Assembly: GCA_001724265.1 (NCBI GenBank)
Contig: MEDY01000140.1
Location: forward strand, 1 to 64,000
Direction: 5' to 3'
Origin: Rhizaria sp. SCN 62-66
Lineage: Eukaryota > Rhizaria, unplaced
Length of the DNA stretch: 64,000 nt
Shown here: in pieces, positions 8,924 to 20,222 of the stretch
Layout of the letters: each line of letters begins with the position of its first letter
Numbering within the stretch: position 1 is the stretch's first letter
Position numbers and translations under genes: made by a program
The notes under the pieces: model-generated
The model's database searches: none
What the model was told of the DNA's origin: nothing
Seen by the model: only the letters and a program-made list of their open reading frames with translations

Positions 8924-11347
8924 ATGCTGCATCCCGTAATCACCATCGCGGGCGCCTCCGCTTGTGTCGTCCCGCTCTTCTGGCGCGCGCTAGTCCACCA
9001 CAACAGCTACAACGGCAGGTTTCCGGCGATTTTTATCCCGCGTCTCTTTTTCGTCGTTTACGCCTTCGCCGTCCCACTGGGCCTCCTCGCTTCGCTGTCG
9101 TTCGTGTTGTTCCTTCTCTGGCTGCTCTCGATCGTAACCCTGCTCGCCGCGCTCCGCGTATGCGTCGCGCTGCAGCGCCGCCGCGTGTCACACCCGCGCG
9201 CGACCGTGCTGGGTCTGTACCACCCGCACTGCGATCAGCGCGCGGGCGGCGAGAAGGTACTCTGGTCCCTCGTCGAGACTCTTCTCGCGCAGACAGCGTA
9301 TGACATCGTGATTTACTCCAACGCGCTCACAGCCGACCAGGTCAGCGCGGGTGCCAAGTGGATGCAGGAACGCGGAATCACCGTTGATAGCTCCGCAGCC
9401 AAGCTCGGCGACAAGGACTCCGGTGCCCTCGCCCTCGATGTCACCACTACCACTGGCGCTTTCGCTGGCACTGGCTGCGCTGGGGGAGCCACTCTGCGTC
9501 GTCTGCCTGTCTGGCAAGGGCACGGCCAGTTCATCCTCCACCAAGCCGCGTCCATCTTTGCCCTGCCTGCACTCACCACTCCTTCCGCACTGTCCCGCGT
9601 GCGCTTCGTCTTTCTTTCTCACACGGACATGACCGACGCCGCCCACCACCCACGCCTCACTCTCCTCACGCAGTCGCTCGCAGCGCTGCTCCCCGCGATT
9701 GAGGCCGCGCTCGCCACGGTGCTGCTGCCCGACGACGGCACCGCGCTGTGCAGCCTCGGGTCCATGCGGCTTAACTTATCCTTCCGTGCTCCTGACGCTG
9801 TGATGGACACGGCCGGGTACCCCTTTGCGGTGCCCGTGTTTGCCGCCGCGGTGGGTCTGGCGGGTGCGTATGTGCACTACCCGATCATCACGCACAGCAT
9901 GATTGCGCGTGTGGAGAGCGGACAGATCGAGATCGCGAACTCTCTCACTCTCAGCGATCGCACAGCGACTAATAGCGCTGTTGTGAAGCGGAGTAAGCTT
10001 GGTGAAGTCAAGGCGCGCGTCAAGATGGTATATTACCGCGTTTTCGCCGAGCTATACCGCCTTGCCGGTCTTGCCGCGACTGTTTTGACCGTTAATTCCC
10101 ACTGGACACAGCGGGAGCTCGACAAAGTCTGGCGCCGTTCCGGTGTTTCCCCGCACTGGCAACCCTCCACAGGTCGGGGTACGCATGGAAAACATGACGA
10201 GATGACTGTGAGCAAGGCGCTTGAGCTGCGTGAGCGCACGGTGCCCTGTGTGTTTCCGCCGTGCAAGACCGGGCCTCTGTCCCCCGCTCTCGCCACAGCA
10301 TTCGCCAACAGCAATAGCAGCGGTAAGAGGAAGAGCGTTGCGATTCCCGACGGCGAGCTGGTGACGGATGCAGACTCACAGCGCAAGCCCGTGTTTGTGT
10401 CGCTGGGCCAGTTTCGGCCAGAGAAGAACCACATGCTCCAACTCGACGCATTCGAACGCGCGCTCAAAACGCTCTCGTCTGACTCACTCCCCCAGTCCAC
10501 GTCCGACTCCAACCGTAACGCTGACTCTGCTTCTGTATCTGCGACAGGCTCCCACTCTGCGCCGCTGGAGCTCGTGATGATCGGCACAACGCGCGCCGAG
10601 GACATGGGCCGCATCGCCGCTCTGCAACAGGCCATCAAGGACCGCGGCCTCAGCCACTGTGCGCGAATGCTGTTCGACGTGCCGCGCGCAGAGCTCGACG
10701 CCGTGCTTGCCACGGCTTTGGGCGGACTACACTGCATGCGCGATGAGCATTTCGGCATCGGCGTTGTGGAGCTACTGGACGCCGGTATTGTGACCATTGC
10801 GCACCGCAGTGCGGGACCTGCGATGGACATTGTGGTGCCCGCGATCGTCGCTATTCCGGACTCCAGCACTGTTGATGCTGATGATAATGCCAAGAACAAG
10901 AACGCGATGAAGATGAAAATGGTTGTTGCGGCTGACCCCAGCGCGAGTCTGCAGTCCATCGCAGCCAGTGCAAGTACTCAGCATGGTGACCGTGAGCAGC
11001 CTGTAGACGGCGACGACGTGCAGCCCGTGGGGTACTTAGCCGAGACCGAGGCCGAGTACGCCGCGGCTATGGTTGACGTTATGCGCCGCTACCGTGCCGA
11101 AACCGCGGCTGCTAACAGCGCCAGCGCCAGCGCTAGTGGTAGTGTCAGTGGTCGTGACAATGCGAGTGATCGTGATCGTGCAAACACCAACGGACTGCGT
11201 CAGTTGCGTCAGGCGGCGCGGCTGCGTGCACGGGCGATGTTTGGCGAGGATTCGTTCGCCGTGAATGTGATGAAGCATATCGTGGCGCCCGTGGACAAGG
11301 CGGTGGGACGCGCGAGTGCGCCTGGAGCTGGCAAGAAGAGTGATTGA
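8924..11347 (+). CDS. ALG11: ALG11-type GDP-Man:Man3GlcNAc2-PP-dolichol alpha-1,2-mannosyltransferase
   Basis: A single exon of 807 residues, ATG 8924 to TGA 11347. ALG11 adds the fourth and fifth mannoses to the lipid-linked N-glycan precursor on the cytosolic face of the ER. An N-terminal hydrophobic stretch (~35-75) is the membrane anchor. Family signatures follow: HPHCDQRAGGEKVLW (~98), YYRVFAELYRLAG with TVNSHWT (~365-395), GQFRPEKNHMLQLDAF (~490) and the nucleotide-sugar site HFGIGVVELLDAGIVTIAHRSAGP (in two parts, ~606-630) ahead of MDIVVP. The usual length is about 490-550 residues; the excess comes from Ser/Ala/Thr-rich insertions, for example after the N-terminal motif, around residues 450-475 and 510-540, and near the C-terminus. 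The start precedes the membrane anchor with no upstream in-frame ATG needed. Confidence 0.93.
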   Translation: MLHPVITIAGASACVVPLFWRALVHHNSYNGRFPAIFIPRLFFVVYAFAVPLGLLASLSFVLFLLWLLSIVTLLAALRVCVALQRRRVSHPRATVLGLYHPHCDQRAGGEKVLWSLVETLLAQTAYDIVIYSNALTADQVSAGAKWMQERGITVDSSAAKLGDKDSGALALDVTTTTGAFAGTGCAGGATLRRLPVWQGHGQFILHQAASIFALPALTTPSALSRVRFVFLSHTDMTDAAHHPRLTLLTQSLAALLPAIEAALATVLLPDDGTALCSLGSMRLNLSFRAPDAVMDTAGYPFAVPVFAAAVGLAGAYVHYPIITHSMIARVESGQIEIANSLTLSDRTATNSAVVKRSKLGEVKARVKMVYYRVFAELYRLAGLAATVLTVNSHWTQRELDKVWRRSGVSPHWQPSTGRGTHGKHDEMTVSKALELRERTVPCVFPPCKTGPLSPALATAFANSNSSGKRKSVAIPDGELVTDADSQRKPVFVSLGQFRPEKNHMLQLDAFERALKTLSSDSLPQSTSDSNRNADSASVSATGSHSAPLELVMIGTTRAEDMGRIAALQQAIKDRGLSHCARMLFDVPRAELDAVLATALGGLHCMRDEHFGIGVVELLDAGIVTIAHRSAGPAMDIVVPAIVAIPDSSTVDADDNAKNKNAMKMKMVVAADPSASLQSIAASASTQHGDREQPVDGDDVQPVGYLAETEAEYAAAMVDVMRRYRAETAAANSASASASGSVSGRDNASDRDRANTNGLRQLRQAARLRARAMFGEDSFAVNVMKHIVAPVDKAVGRASAPGAGKKSD

Positions 11348-11990
11348 GTGGCGTGATGGCTGATAGTTGGGCTGTGTCACTCGCTTACATAAGGCCAAAC
11401 AGTCGGTGTTTGTGCCGACTAATTAGTACTATTGGAATTATAAACAACTACGATGTGTATATAGTGTGTATCATTATAGTATAATACAAACTTAACTTAA
11501 ATACCCCGCATTATGGCGAACTATCGCGTGATATTCAATGGCACCACAAACGGGTCGGTCTGACCTCGGTGCTGGCTGGCGGCGGTGGCGAGGTGCGCGA
11601 AGCCGAGACCGTGTTTTGCGAACCAAGAATTCGACATGTTAGCATCATGAGATTGTGCTTTCTGTAGATTTCATGGATACTATTGAGACTCTAGTATACT
11701 ATATTTAATTGGCATTTTTAAAACATCTCACCTTGATCTTCTCCGACCGTACCCGCACTCGCCTTCTTCCGCTCGCAAACCCAGTCCTTCCACTGCTTCG
11801 CAGTCTCATCTGACTCGCCCACACCCAACTCTTTCCCAGGCGTCCGGTCTCTCTCGCGCGTCCGCGCTCTTTTACTCCCCGCGCGTCTTCTTCACGCGCC
11901 AGCCAGAGCCCCGCCTCGTTCCCGGCGCTCGCAAACTCTAGCGCCTCGGCAGCTGAGCACCGCAACTCCTCACACACACTAAGACAACAG
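11348..11990. other. Intergenic spacer with RPC8 promoter/leader
   Basis: 643 bp. The first ~350 bp are AT-rich. The last ~250 bp are CT-rich and lack a long plus-strand frame, consistent with a 5' leader for the RPC8 gene. A 148-codon minus open frame overlapping 11705-12151 is the complement of this leader and the gene. Confidence 0.55.
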
Positions 11991-12806
11991 ATGTTCATTC
12001 TGCTGAAGCTCGAGGACACGGTTCGCGTGCCCCCGACCGAGCTCACCCTGCTCGAGAAGGACCTGATGGCGTGCCTGCGCAGCGAGATCCATGCCAAGTA
12101 CGCCAACAAGATCATCTCTGACCAGGGCCTTGTGATCGGCGTCCACTCCATTCTCTCCCATAACGCACCGCAAATCTACCCCGGCGACGGCGGCGCCTAC
12201 GTCCGCGTCCGCTTCCGCGTCATCGTCTTCCAGCCCTTTGAGTCGGAGATCCTTGTCGGCACCATTAAGCACGTCTCCGCGCTCGGCCTGTTCGTCTCGG
12301 TTGGTTTCTTCGACTGGATCGTCATCTCCCCCGAGAACATGCCTTCCCCCTCTCGCTGGGTCCCCGAAGAGCGCGCCTGGGTCTGGGAGTTCGGCGATCA
12401 GACATTCTATCTCGAGGTTGGTGAGCCCATCCGCCTCAAGGTCCTCTCCACCGTATTCCTGCCTTTCAACCAGAAGAGTATCGAGCTCGCCTCTGCGTCG
12501 GACCCCGTCAAGCACTACGCCAACGTCCACGGCTACGTGCTGACCCAGACCGAGGAGGAGGCCGAAGCGACGGCCAGTAACGTCGCCAGCGCCAGCGCGG
12601 CCTTCCGCGCGCAGCAGGACGCCGCGGCCGCCGCCCCGCCCGCCGTCGCGGGCCCCGGCGGCGCTGTGACCGCCGGTGCCATCGCCGCAGTGCAGGGCAA
12701 GTCGGCCGCCGGTGAGGGCGAGGAAGGCAAGACGAGCCACGTGCCGCCCTTCCAGGTCCTCGCGACGATCGCCGACCAGGGCCTTGGTCCCATCTCCTGG
12801 TGGTGA
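11991..12806 (+). CDS. RPC25: RNA polymerase III subunit RPC8 (RPC25/POLR3H)
   Basis: A single exon of 271 residues. With RPC9 this subunit forms the stalk of RNA polymerase III, which transcribes tRNA and 5S rRNA genes in the nucleus. The N-terminus MFILLKLEDTVRVPP and the RPB7-like first domain lead into an S1/OB domain (FEILVG-like segment SEILVGTIKHVSALGLFVSVGFFDWIV, in two parts, ~83-110; VWVWEFG ~128). The extreme C-terminus ADQGLGPISWW matches the Pol III-specific ending, which separates it from the Pol II subunit RPB7. It is longer than the usual ~200 residues because an Ala-rich insertion sits at ~195-245 just before the conserved C-terminus. No introns. Confidence 0.95.
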   Translation: MFILLKLEDTVRVPPTELTLLEKDLMACLRSEIHAKYANKIISDQGLVIGVHSILSHNAPQIYPGDGGAYVRVRFRVIVFQPFESEILVGTIKHVSALGLFVSVGFFDWIVISPENMPSPSRWVPEERAWVWEFGDQTFYLEVGEPIRLKVLSTVFLPFNQKSIELASASDPVKHYANVHGYVLTQTEEEAEATASNVASASAAFRAQQDAAAAAPPAVAGPGGAVTAGAIAAVQGKSAAGEGEEGKTSHVPPFQVLATIADQGLGPISWW

Positions 12807-13985
12807 GCGCGGTGAGGCAGCTCTCCGCGCGCTGTGCCTGCTGCTGATTGTGGGTTGATGGGTGGTGGTGACGGGCCAGAGCCGTCAAATTAGTTTATTT
12901 CGGGGACTTGCACGACTGGCAAGTCCGAATGAGTGGTATAGATAGAATACATTGATACTACAACGACGCTTGTGTGTGGAACTAGATGATAATCGTCTTT
13001 ATGTAACTGTTAACGTGCACATGGACAAGAAAGAAGAGCCGGTGCGCACCACTTGCTCTCTTGAGAGATTCGCTTCGAGAGCGATTGAGTATGTGGTTAC
13101 TTGTTGTCATGTCAAATGTGGTCCGGGAAGACCGTTGAATGACATCAGCGCTGTCGACTAGAGATCATATTATGACTCTTTTTTAGTCTTCTTATTAAAG
13201 TTGAAGACTCGTGAACTGCATTGCACTATAGCCTTCGAGAAGACACCCCTCAAGTCAAGCTCTTGTCGTCAGCGCAAACCCACACCATCGACTATATATC
13301 ACGACATCAACCGCATACCGAGCCACAGATGTGTGCTGATAGCTTATTCACAATTATTATATTTTAAAAAATAGCTCATTTTTGTATTCCACTGCATTTT
13401 TTTCCTGTAGAGCGAACTTTACCTCGCTCGACAGATCCTGCGTCAGCACCGAATCTATCGCAGTTCCGTCCCGTGCACCCTCCCCCGTGCCTGGTTACTG
13501 CGACGACCGACGCGTGCGTCAAGCCAGTTTCTCTTGTTTTTCAACCCTTGTCAGCTCTTTCAGCGCCAGAAGGTTGCGCCAGAGCGAAACATCCGCGCAA
13601 GCAGCAGCCGGATCCTTGGAAGGCAGTAACAACACGTGCAGCTTGCTCGTTACCCACAGCGTCACTCCAACGGCAGCAACAGCAGCAGTAGCAGCAGCAG
13701 TCCGCAGCAGCACTTGTTAGCCTGCGCCCCACGTGTGTGACCATATCTCGCAAGCGCCCCCATTCGCCCTTCAGCACCGACCGCGCAACAACTACCACTC
13801 GCGCTCACACCCGCAGCAACAGCAGCTCCACTGCTGGTTCGCCGAACGTTAACACGAAGACTCGGACGAGCACGCGCAGAGAGAGCGTGACCCCCACGCA
13901 CACCGCCACAACCGCTACACAGCCACACACGCAGCCACGCACTCAGTCCCAGGCGCAGTCCCGCTCACAGTCGCAGGCACAGCTC
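12807..13985. other. Spacer and probable USP leader; upstream open frame with TAG in a CAG run
   Basis: 1.18 kb. From about 13366 to 13986 the frame of the deubiquitinase stays open except for one TAG (13689-13691), which sits inside CAG CAG CAG TAG CAG CAG CAG. This stretch has no ATG and is rich in Gln, Ser and Thr, like the start of the annotated protein. It is either extra coding sequence with an unseen start or 5' leader. An acceptor-like CCTGTAG ends at 13410, but no GTACG donor is seen upstream. The first ~550 bp hold nothing I can identify. Confidence 0.5.
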
Positions 13986-16900
13986 ATGTCAAAGATGCCC
14001 CCCCCGCGCCGTGCCCCAGCGCCCTCCGGGCGCCTCAACAGCAGCACCAGCACCAACAACAGCAATGGTGGCCAAGACCGCGAGGAACAGGATGCGCACA
14101 ACGACAGCGCAGTCGGTCTCGACGACATCAGCTTCACCACCGACGCCCCTCAACAATCGCAGTCCCGCTCACAGTCGCAGGCCCAGGCTCAGACCCAAGC
14201 ACATGCGAGGAGCTCACACTCGCTGGGCGCGGTGCTAGCGACGTCTCTGGTTCCGCCCCACCCGCGCCGCACGCTCCCGCTCTCTGAGCCCACGGCGGAT
14301 CCCCTCTCGGCGCTTCCGGGCACGCGCATCTGGGCGACCGCGAACGACCCCCCGCTCTTTACTACGGACGTCAGCCCCGAAGACCGCGCCGAGCTGATCA
14401 AGCTCGCCCGCACGTGCGCGCCCACCGATGCCTCGGAGCGCGTCGCTCCCGCCGAGGGCCCCGGCGCCGACGCAGACACGGGACTCGTTGCGCGCGCGCT
14501 CTTGGAGGCCGCGGACGCTGCTGTCCCGCAGGCGACGGTCGCGCTCGCATCGCCGCTGCCGCGGTCGGCGGCCGCGCATCCACTCCGCGGCCTCACCGGA
14601 CTCAGCAACCTGGGCAACACGTGCTACCTGAACTCGGTGCTACAGGCGCTGCTGCATACTGTCCCGCTTCTGACCATCTTCTCCCGCACTCTGGTCCCGC
14701 AGCCGCGGGCGACGGCCGGGATGACCCAGTCCGCCGCCAACGCTCTCGCGGCGCGCGGAACCCTCGCCCGCGAGTTCGCGACCCTTGTCCGCGCCGTGTG
14801 GGCCGAGCGCGCCGGCGGGGCGGTGCGGCCCGACGGGTTTGTGCGCGCGCTGTGGGGGGCGTGTTCGTTCTTCCAGGGGTACGAGCAGCACGACGCGCAC
14901 GAGGCGATCCGCGCCATCATCGACGCGCTCCAGGAGGCCACCGCAACTGAGGTGCAGTACTCCCACTGGCAGCATGACACGCGCGCGCCGCTGCCACTCA
15001 AGCTGCGCAGGGACAACCTTGCGACGAACACGGAGGACGCCAGCAGCAACAAGGGGAAGAAAAGCAGCAAAGACAAGAATGGCAAGAAGGACGATGGCGA
15101 CGATGATGATGATGAGAGCGAGGCTGGTAAGAAGAAGAAAAAGACGCCCCCACCGCCTCCGCCGGTTAAATTCCCCCGTTTGTGCCCCATCTCGGAGGTT
15201 TTCGAGGGAGAACTCACCTCGGAGGTCAAGTGCAGTAAGTGTGGCAACGTCAGTGTGACGAACGAGCGGTTTTACGACCTCTCGCTGGAGTTGCCCAGCG
15301 ACAAGCAGCTCAAGAAGGTCTCGCAAGAGCGCGGTACGTCAATTTTTTGTGAACAACATTCTTTTTATAGAATTGGAATTATATTGTATTTGTATGCTGT
15401 ACTCTTTCATTGCAACTCCTCTTATCTCGTTTTGTTAATTTCGTTGGTATTTTTGCGTGTTCATAGGTTCCGACGCGATCGTGGCTCCATCTGGTTCCCA
15501 AGGCATCTTCTCCCGCTTCGCCACCGCGATCGGCCTCAGTTCCGCGCCCCTATCTCTGGAGACGTGCTTACACTCGTTCTGCACCGGCGACCACTTGGAC
15601 CAGCAGGACCGCTACTTGTGCGAGAAATGCGACGAACGCGTTGAAGCGCAGAAGCATATGTCACTGTCGCGGCTGCCGGAAGTGCTCTGCTTGCACTTGA
15701 AGCGTTTTTCGCACTCGGCGGGCATCTTTGGTGGCATGGGCACGCACAAGGTTTCTGCTGCGGTCACATACCCGCTTGATGAGCTCGACATGGCGCCCGT
15801 ACGTCAACAGCTGATGCCACATTACAACACAAATCAATGAACTGTCTTAGGAACATGTGCCTAACTTTCATGGTAGATTCTATGTGTATAGTGTGATTCG
15901 TTGTATTGAAACTATTTTGACAACAAATCACATCATATTTGTGCATATCCAAACTGACCCTGAACTTTTGTGGTTTTTTCTTTCTTCGTTCGACAGTACT
16001 TGCACCACACGCACCCACGCGCGCCCTCGACGGTGCGCCGTCCTCCGGCCAAGGTGACCCTCCCGGACTTGCCGCCTGCGTCCCCTGTGGCGCCGCTCTT
16101 CGCTGGCTGGGACGGCGAGGCCGTCGCGTCAACGGCGTACACACTGACTGCGATGGTGCAACACATGGGGTCCGCGTCGTCCGGCCACTACGTCGCGCGG
16201 TGTCGCCACCCGCTCACGGGCCAGTGGCACCTCTTCGACGATCACCACGTGTCGCGCGCGCTCAACCCCGCCACCGACGTCGCCAACGCCGAAGCGTATA
16301 TCCTGCTCTACACCCGCAAGCCACAGCCTAACTCGGCACTCGCGGCCGCACACGCGCTGCTGCTGCGCCGCGCCGCCGCCGCCGCGCTCGCCGACTCTAA
16401 GGTGCTGCAGCCCAACACACTTGCACAGATCGCTGCCGCCTTCTCGGCCTACTCGCTCCCGGTTACGGACGCGTCCGAACGCGCCTTCGTTCTTCGCATC
16501 GTCGCGCGCGCCGTCGACGCCGCGGCGGCCGCGGGTGGCGCGCGCGCGAGCGACTCGTTCTTCCTCTCGCGCACCTGGGTCACCAAGGCGCTGACGTTTG
16601 CGCGCGTGCCTCCAGTCGACAACCGCGATCTGTGCTGCGTGCACGGCGTGCCGTTGACTCTCCGCGCGTCGTCGCCGGCGACCGCGGCCGCGGCGCGCGC
16701 GCGCCTGCTCCAGGCCTCGCGCCGCGCCGGTGTCCCTTTGACTGCGACTGCTGAGAATGAAAATGCGAGCGCAAGTGCGCGTCGCTTGCCAGTCGCTCCC
16801 GCGGCATGGCACACTGCGGACTTCGCGCAAGACTTCGCGGAGCACGCCGCTGCCGTCGTCGCCGCACTCAAGGCCGCATCCAGCGCCACCGCGGCCGGCC

Positions 16901-18228
16901 GCGCTGAAGCTGGCGCTGGCTCTGGTTCTGGGTCTAGCAGTCAAAGGACGCGCTCGCCGCACCGGGGCGCAGCCGCCGACGCCGCAACCGCTGCATTGGC
17001 CCTCTCCGCGCTGCCGCCGCTGCCGTCGCCGCAAGACCTCGCCAACGACGTTCTCTCTGCACAAAGCCAGCAGCAACAACAGCAGCAGCAGCAGAGTGAT
17101 TTGGAGGCGCGTGCGATCCGCGTTTCTGGCGCAGCCTGGCGTGAGCTTGTCGCGCGCTACGGCGGCGGACCGGAAGTCACCGGCGCGCCCCTGCCCCCCT
17201 TGCCTGGCTCTGGGCCGAGCGCCAGCGCCACCGCAGCCGCCAGTGCAACCGCGAGTTTGACTGCGAATTCCGACAGCGGTGCGATGTGGCTCCGCAACGC
17301 CATTGCCGTGTCGCTGTCGCCGTCGTCTCCTATCTTAGCGCTGCCGCCGTCCAATATCGTCCCTTCGCAGGCACTGCTCGCCGCGTCGCCGCCGCTGGCC
17401 TCGACCACGACGAAGTCCCCTCTGCCCGGCCCGACCCCCAGTCAGAGCTCCCGCAGCAACAGCGGTGGCGGCGCCAGCGCCAGCGCCCGCGCGCCCCCGC
17501 TGCCCGGCGGCTGCGCTCTGCTGACCTTCTCCGGCGCCTGTGCCCGCTGTGCTCTGCCACGCCTCGCAGCGGCTGAAACGTATTTAGTCAAGGTTGTTTC
17601 GCGCCTGATACCGACCGACGACAACGATCCATACATGCTTATTACGCGTGACTGGCTCGTGCGGTGGCGTGCGTTCGTCGGCTCCAACGGCGTCGCGCCG
17701 CGCCCCGGGCCCATTGACAACACGCCGTTGCTGCGCATTTCTCCAGCGAGCAGCGCCACTGGCGAGGGTGACGGTGCTGCGATGACGCTGAGGGCGCGGG
17801 AAGGGCTCGAGATCAACCACGACTACAAGACCCTTGCGCCTGCGTCCTTTTACGCGCTGCTGGGTGTGTACGGCGGCGGACCCGTGATCATGCGTTCCCA
17901 AGGCAACCTCTACGCCGGCGGCGACATCGACGGGCGCTGGTACTCGCTCCACACCGGTCTACCTCTCACCTCTGCTGTTGGGGGGAGTAATCCTTCTGGA
18001 AATCCCTCTAGGGGTAGTAATCCGTACCGCAGTGCGTTGGGAGACGCGAATGACGACCCCGCGGAGGACTACAACGACGGTGACGACAATGACGACGGCG
18101 ATGAGGAGGAAGATGAGGAGCTGAGCGGGGATAAGCCCCAGAGGCTGTGGCGCAGTGCACGCAGACTCGTGCGCGCGATGGAGCAAGACCTTGCCGATGT
18201 CGCCGCGCGCGCCGCGCCGCTGCTTTAA
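13986..18228 (+). CDS. Ubiquitin-specific protease, USP20/USP33-like, with DUSP domains
   Basis: Three exons: 13986-15333, 15467-15798 and 15997-18228 (TAA). From the first in-frame ATG they give 1,303 residues. It cleaves ubiquitin from proteins through a Cys-His catalytic centre. The Cys box is GLSNLGNTCYLNSVLQALL (~204-222). Zn-finger CxxC pairs appear in VKCSKCGN and YLCEKCDE. LPEVLCLHLKRFS is present, and the His box is SASSGHYVARCRH (~622) followed by WHLFDDHHVSRA. Two DUSP-type segments follow: SRTWVTKALTF with VDNRDLCCVHG, and ITRDWLVRWRAFVG with PGPIDN. That order matches USP20/33. An acidic/Lys insertion splits the catalytic domain and a poly-Gln run lies between the DUSPs. Both introns start GTACGTCAA. 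The start is uncertain because the frame stays open further upstream. Confidence 0.9.
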
Positions 18229-18653
18229 GCAGAGCAACTCTGCTATAACAGTCGGCTGAGCACTGTAATCGCTGCATATATGGGCAGAGCAATCACTTGT
18301 GTCACAGCTCATTATGAGATGCGTGTGTTAAGTGACGAGTGTGACAATAATTAACTTTATTTCGTGGAGTTTAGTGGTGACGGTCTAATTATTTGTAATC
18401 TAGTCTCGGGCAGTGTATTCTGATATGTTTTGATGCAGCTACCAATGAAGGGACATGCAGTATTTTATGCGAACAGCCAATAAACACAGTATCTGTTGTT
18501 TTTACGTCTAAATAGCGTTGGATGTATTGATGAATACGGAGCAGTGCAATGACCCGACGACGCACCGAGAAAAAAAGTTATCTGTTGTTACCAGCGCATA
18601 AGTGCGATACATTTTGCCTCAGTGACTCAGTGGCGCCACATGAGCGAGTTTAC
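18229..18653. other. Convergent intergenic spacer
   Basis: 425 bp between the stop codons of the deubiquitinase (+) and the TMEM128-like gene (-). AT-rich, presumably both transcript ends. No other feature seen. Confidence 0.6.
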
Positions 18654-19678
18654 TCAGCATGAGGGCACGAGGTTGGGCAGGAACATGATTGCGATAAACG
18701 TGATAAATGCGAGCGCAATTGAGAGCCAGCCCCAGATAGGCCAAACCGCGATGATGAAGCTAAAGTAAGAACATAACAAATCAGAGATGTCAGATAGTGT
18801 GAGCATTGATCTCGCGTTAGAAACATGAAGACAGCAGTGAAAACAGTTGCGATCAGACTGATCAGACAGGGCTGATGTGCGTGTCATGTTGTGACGTACA
18901 AGATAAAGCAGAGCGAGCCCGACGCGGTTGCAGTGTAGATCGTGCGCGGCGCAAACCGGTCAAACTCGGCGTCCGGCACACCTGTTTGTTGTTGACGTTG
19001 AGCAACACATTGTGCATGTTTGATGGTGCGTGTAAGCAGAAATAGCAAGATTTAAGCAAGGCATGAGAAAATAAAGTTAGATTCTGGTCAAAAAACGTTA
19101 CAAATAGAGCATGTGCCAGCATAGACTTTCATAAGACAGATGACAAGTTTGAGTGCGAGATATGAGATCAATTGACAACTAAAGGCTAGCATCGACTGGG
19201 CACGTACCCTTCATCTGGGGAGTAATAACAATAGTGAAATAGAGAAAGCACGCGGTGACAATCACTGCGGTAATGCAGCCGAGGTAGAGGAACGACGTAT
19301 TGATGCGCTGATCGTTAAAGAGAACATACGCGATGTTGCCCTTCCACCACATGTATCCGGCGAGCGAGACCCAGAAGAGCGTGTGCGCGAGCGAGCTAAT
19401 CGTCGTGCTCCACGTCACGGGCGCCGTGCCGGCCTCGCGCGCGCGCTGACGCCTAAGATGGGGCCGGACAAGAGAGAGGCAGGCGTTGGTGACGAAGAGT
19501 GAAGACGGTGAGTGAGGTTTGAGCGGGACGATAAGAGGAATAGGACGCTGGAGAACCAAAACATCAAAGTGGGGAGCAAAGGAACGTACTCGCTGTACTC
19601 AAGGTCGCGGGGGAGCACGTCGGGGTGTGGGAGCAGCGGGACTGACTCGCGGGGGGCAGCGCGGGCACGAAGATTCAT
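18654..19678 (-). CDS. Small four-helix membrane protein, TMEM128-like
   Basis: Four exons on the minus strand: 19678-19590, 19452-19208, 18981-18900 and 18759-18654 (TGA). They join in frame to 173 residues. The introns are 137, 226 and 140 bp, and all start GTACGT. The product has a short soluble N-terminus (MNLRARAAPRE, then DVLPRDLEYSE), two hydrophobic helices in exon 2 (around ISSLAHTLFWVSLAGYMWW and FLYLGCITAVIVTACFLYF), a short loop (GVPDAEFDRFAPRTIYTATA), and two more helices around WPIWGWLSIALAFITF and IMFLPNLVP. The arrangement of four helices in ~170 residues, with an aromatic/Pro motif before the last helix, resembles TMEM128. That match is by eye and only moderate. The exon structure itself is strongly supported by phase agreement at every junction. 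Confidence 0.72.
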
Positions 19679-20222
19679 GTTTCGCTGCTTGTCAGGAGAG
19701 AGCCGACGGCAAAAGAAGGGTTAAGTTAGGACTATTGATCAATAATCAACGTCAATAGTCACATATGTATAATACTGTATGCAGATATAGTGGAAAATTG
19801 ACATATCTTAATTAGAAAACAGAAAAAGCTTACTAAGGATGATAATTCACTCGTTTATCTGTCTCCACCACAAACGCTTTGGGGCGTTTGCAGGCCGACC
19901 GTGGGCAGCAGTTGACTGAAGAGTGCGCCTGGTTGCAAAACAGATTCGTGGACACAGATAATCTCTTCGTTGTCTGAGCTTCTTCTGCAATTCGTCGCGC
20001 TCTGTAATTTGTCCTGTGGGTAATATCTCTACTTCTAGTATAATATAGCTTTTTTTGATGAGGTTTCCTTCCAGGAAAACTGTGTTCTATGGTCAACAAA
20101 GAGTCACTCACTTATTGTCATTGAACTACACCTTATCCGCCTATTTTACTGCATCCGTGCGCGTTTTTTTGCACCAGCTCACGGTTCGCGCTTTGTAAGC
20201 CGACTCTTCGTTTGAGCTCAAC
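19679..20222. promoter_or_regulatory. Divergent promoter region, TMEM128-like / DIS3L2
   Basis: 544 bp of AT-rich sequence between two divergent start codons. No specific motif identified; the regulatory role is inferred from position. Confidence 0.5.

Noticed and set aside
13737-13985. Starting the deubiquitinase at GTG 13737
   Set aside because: There is no reason to expect a GTG start in a eukaryote. The first ATG is 13986, with the open upstream frame noted instead.
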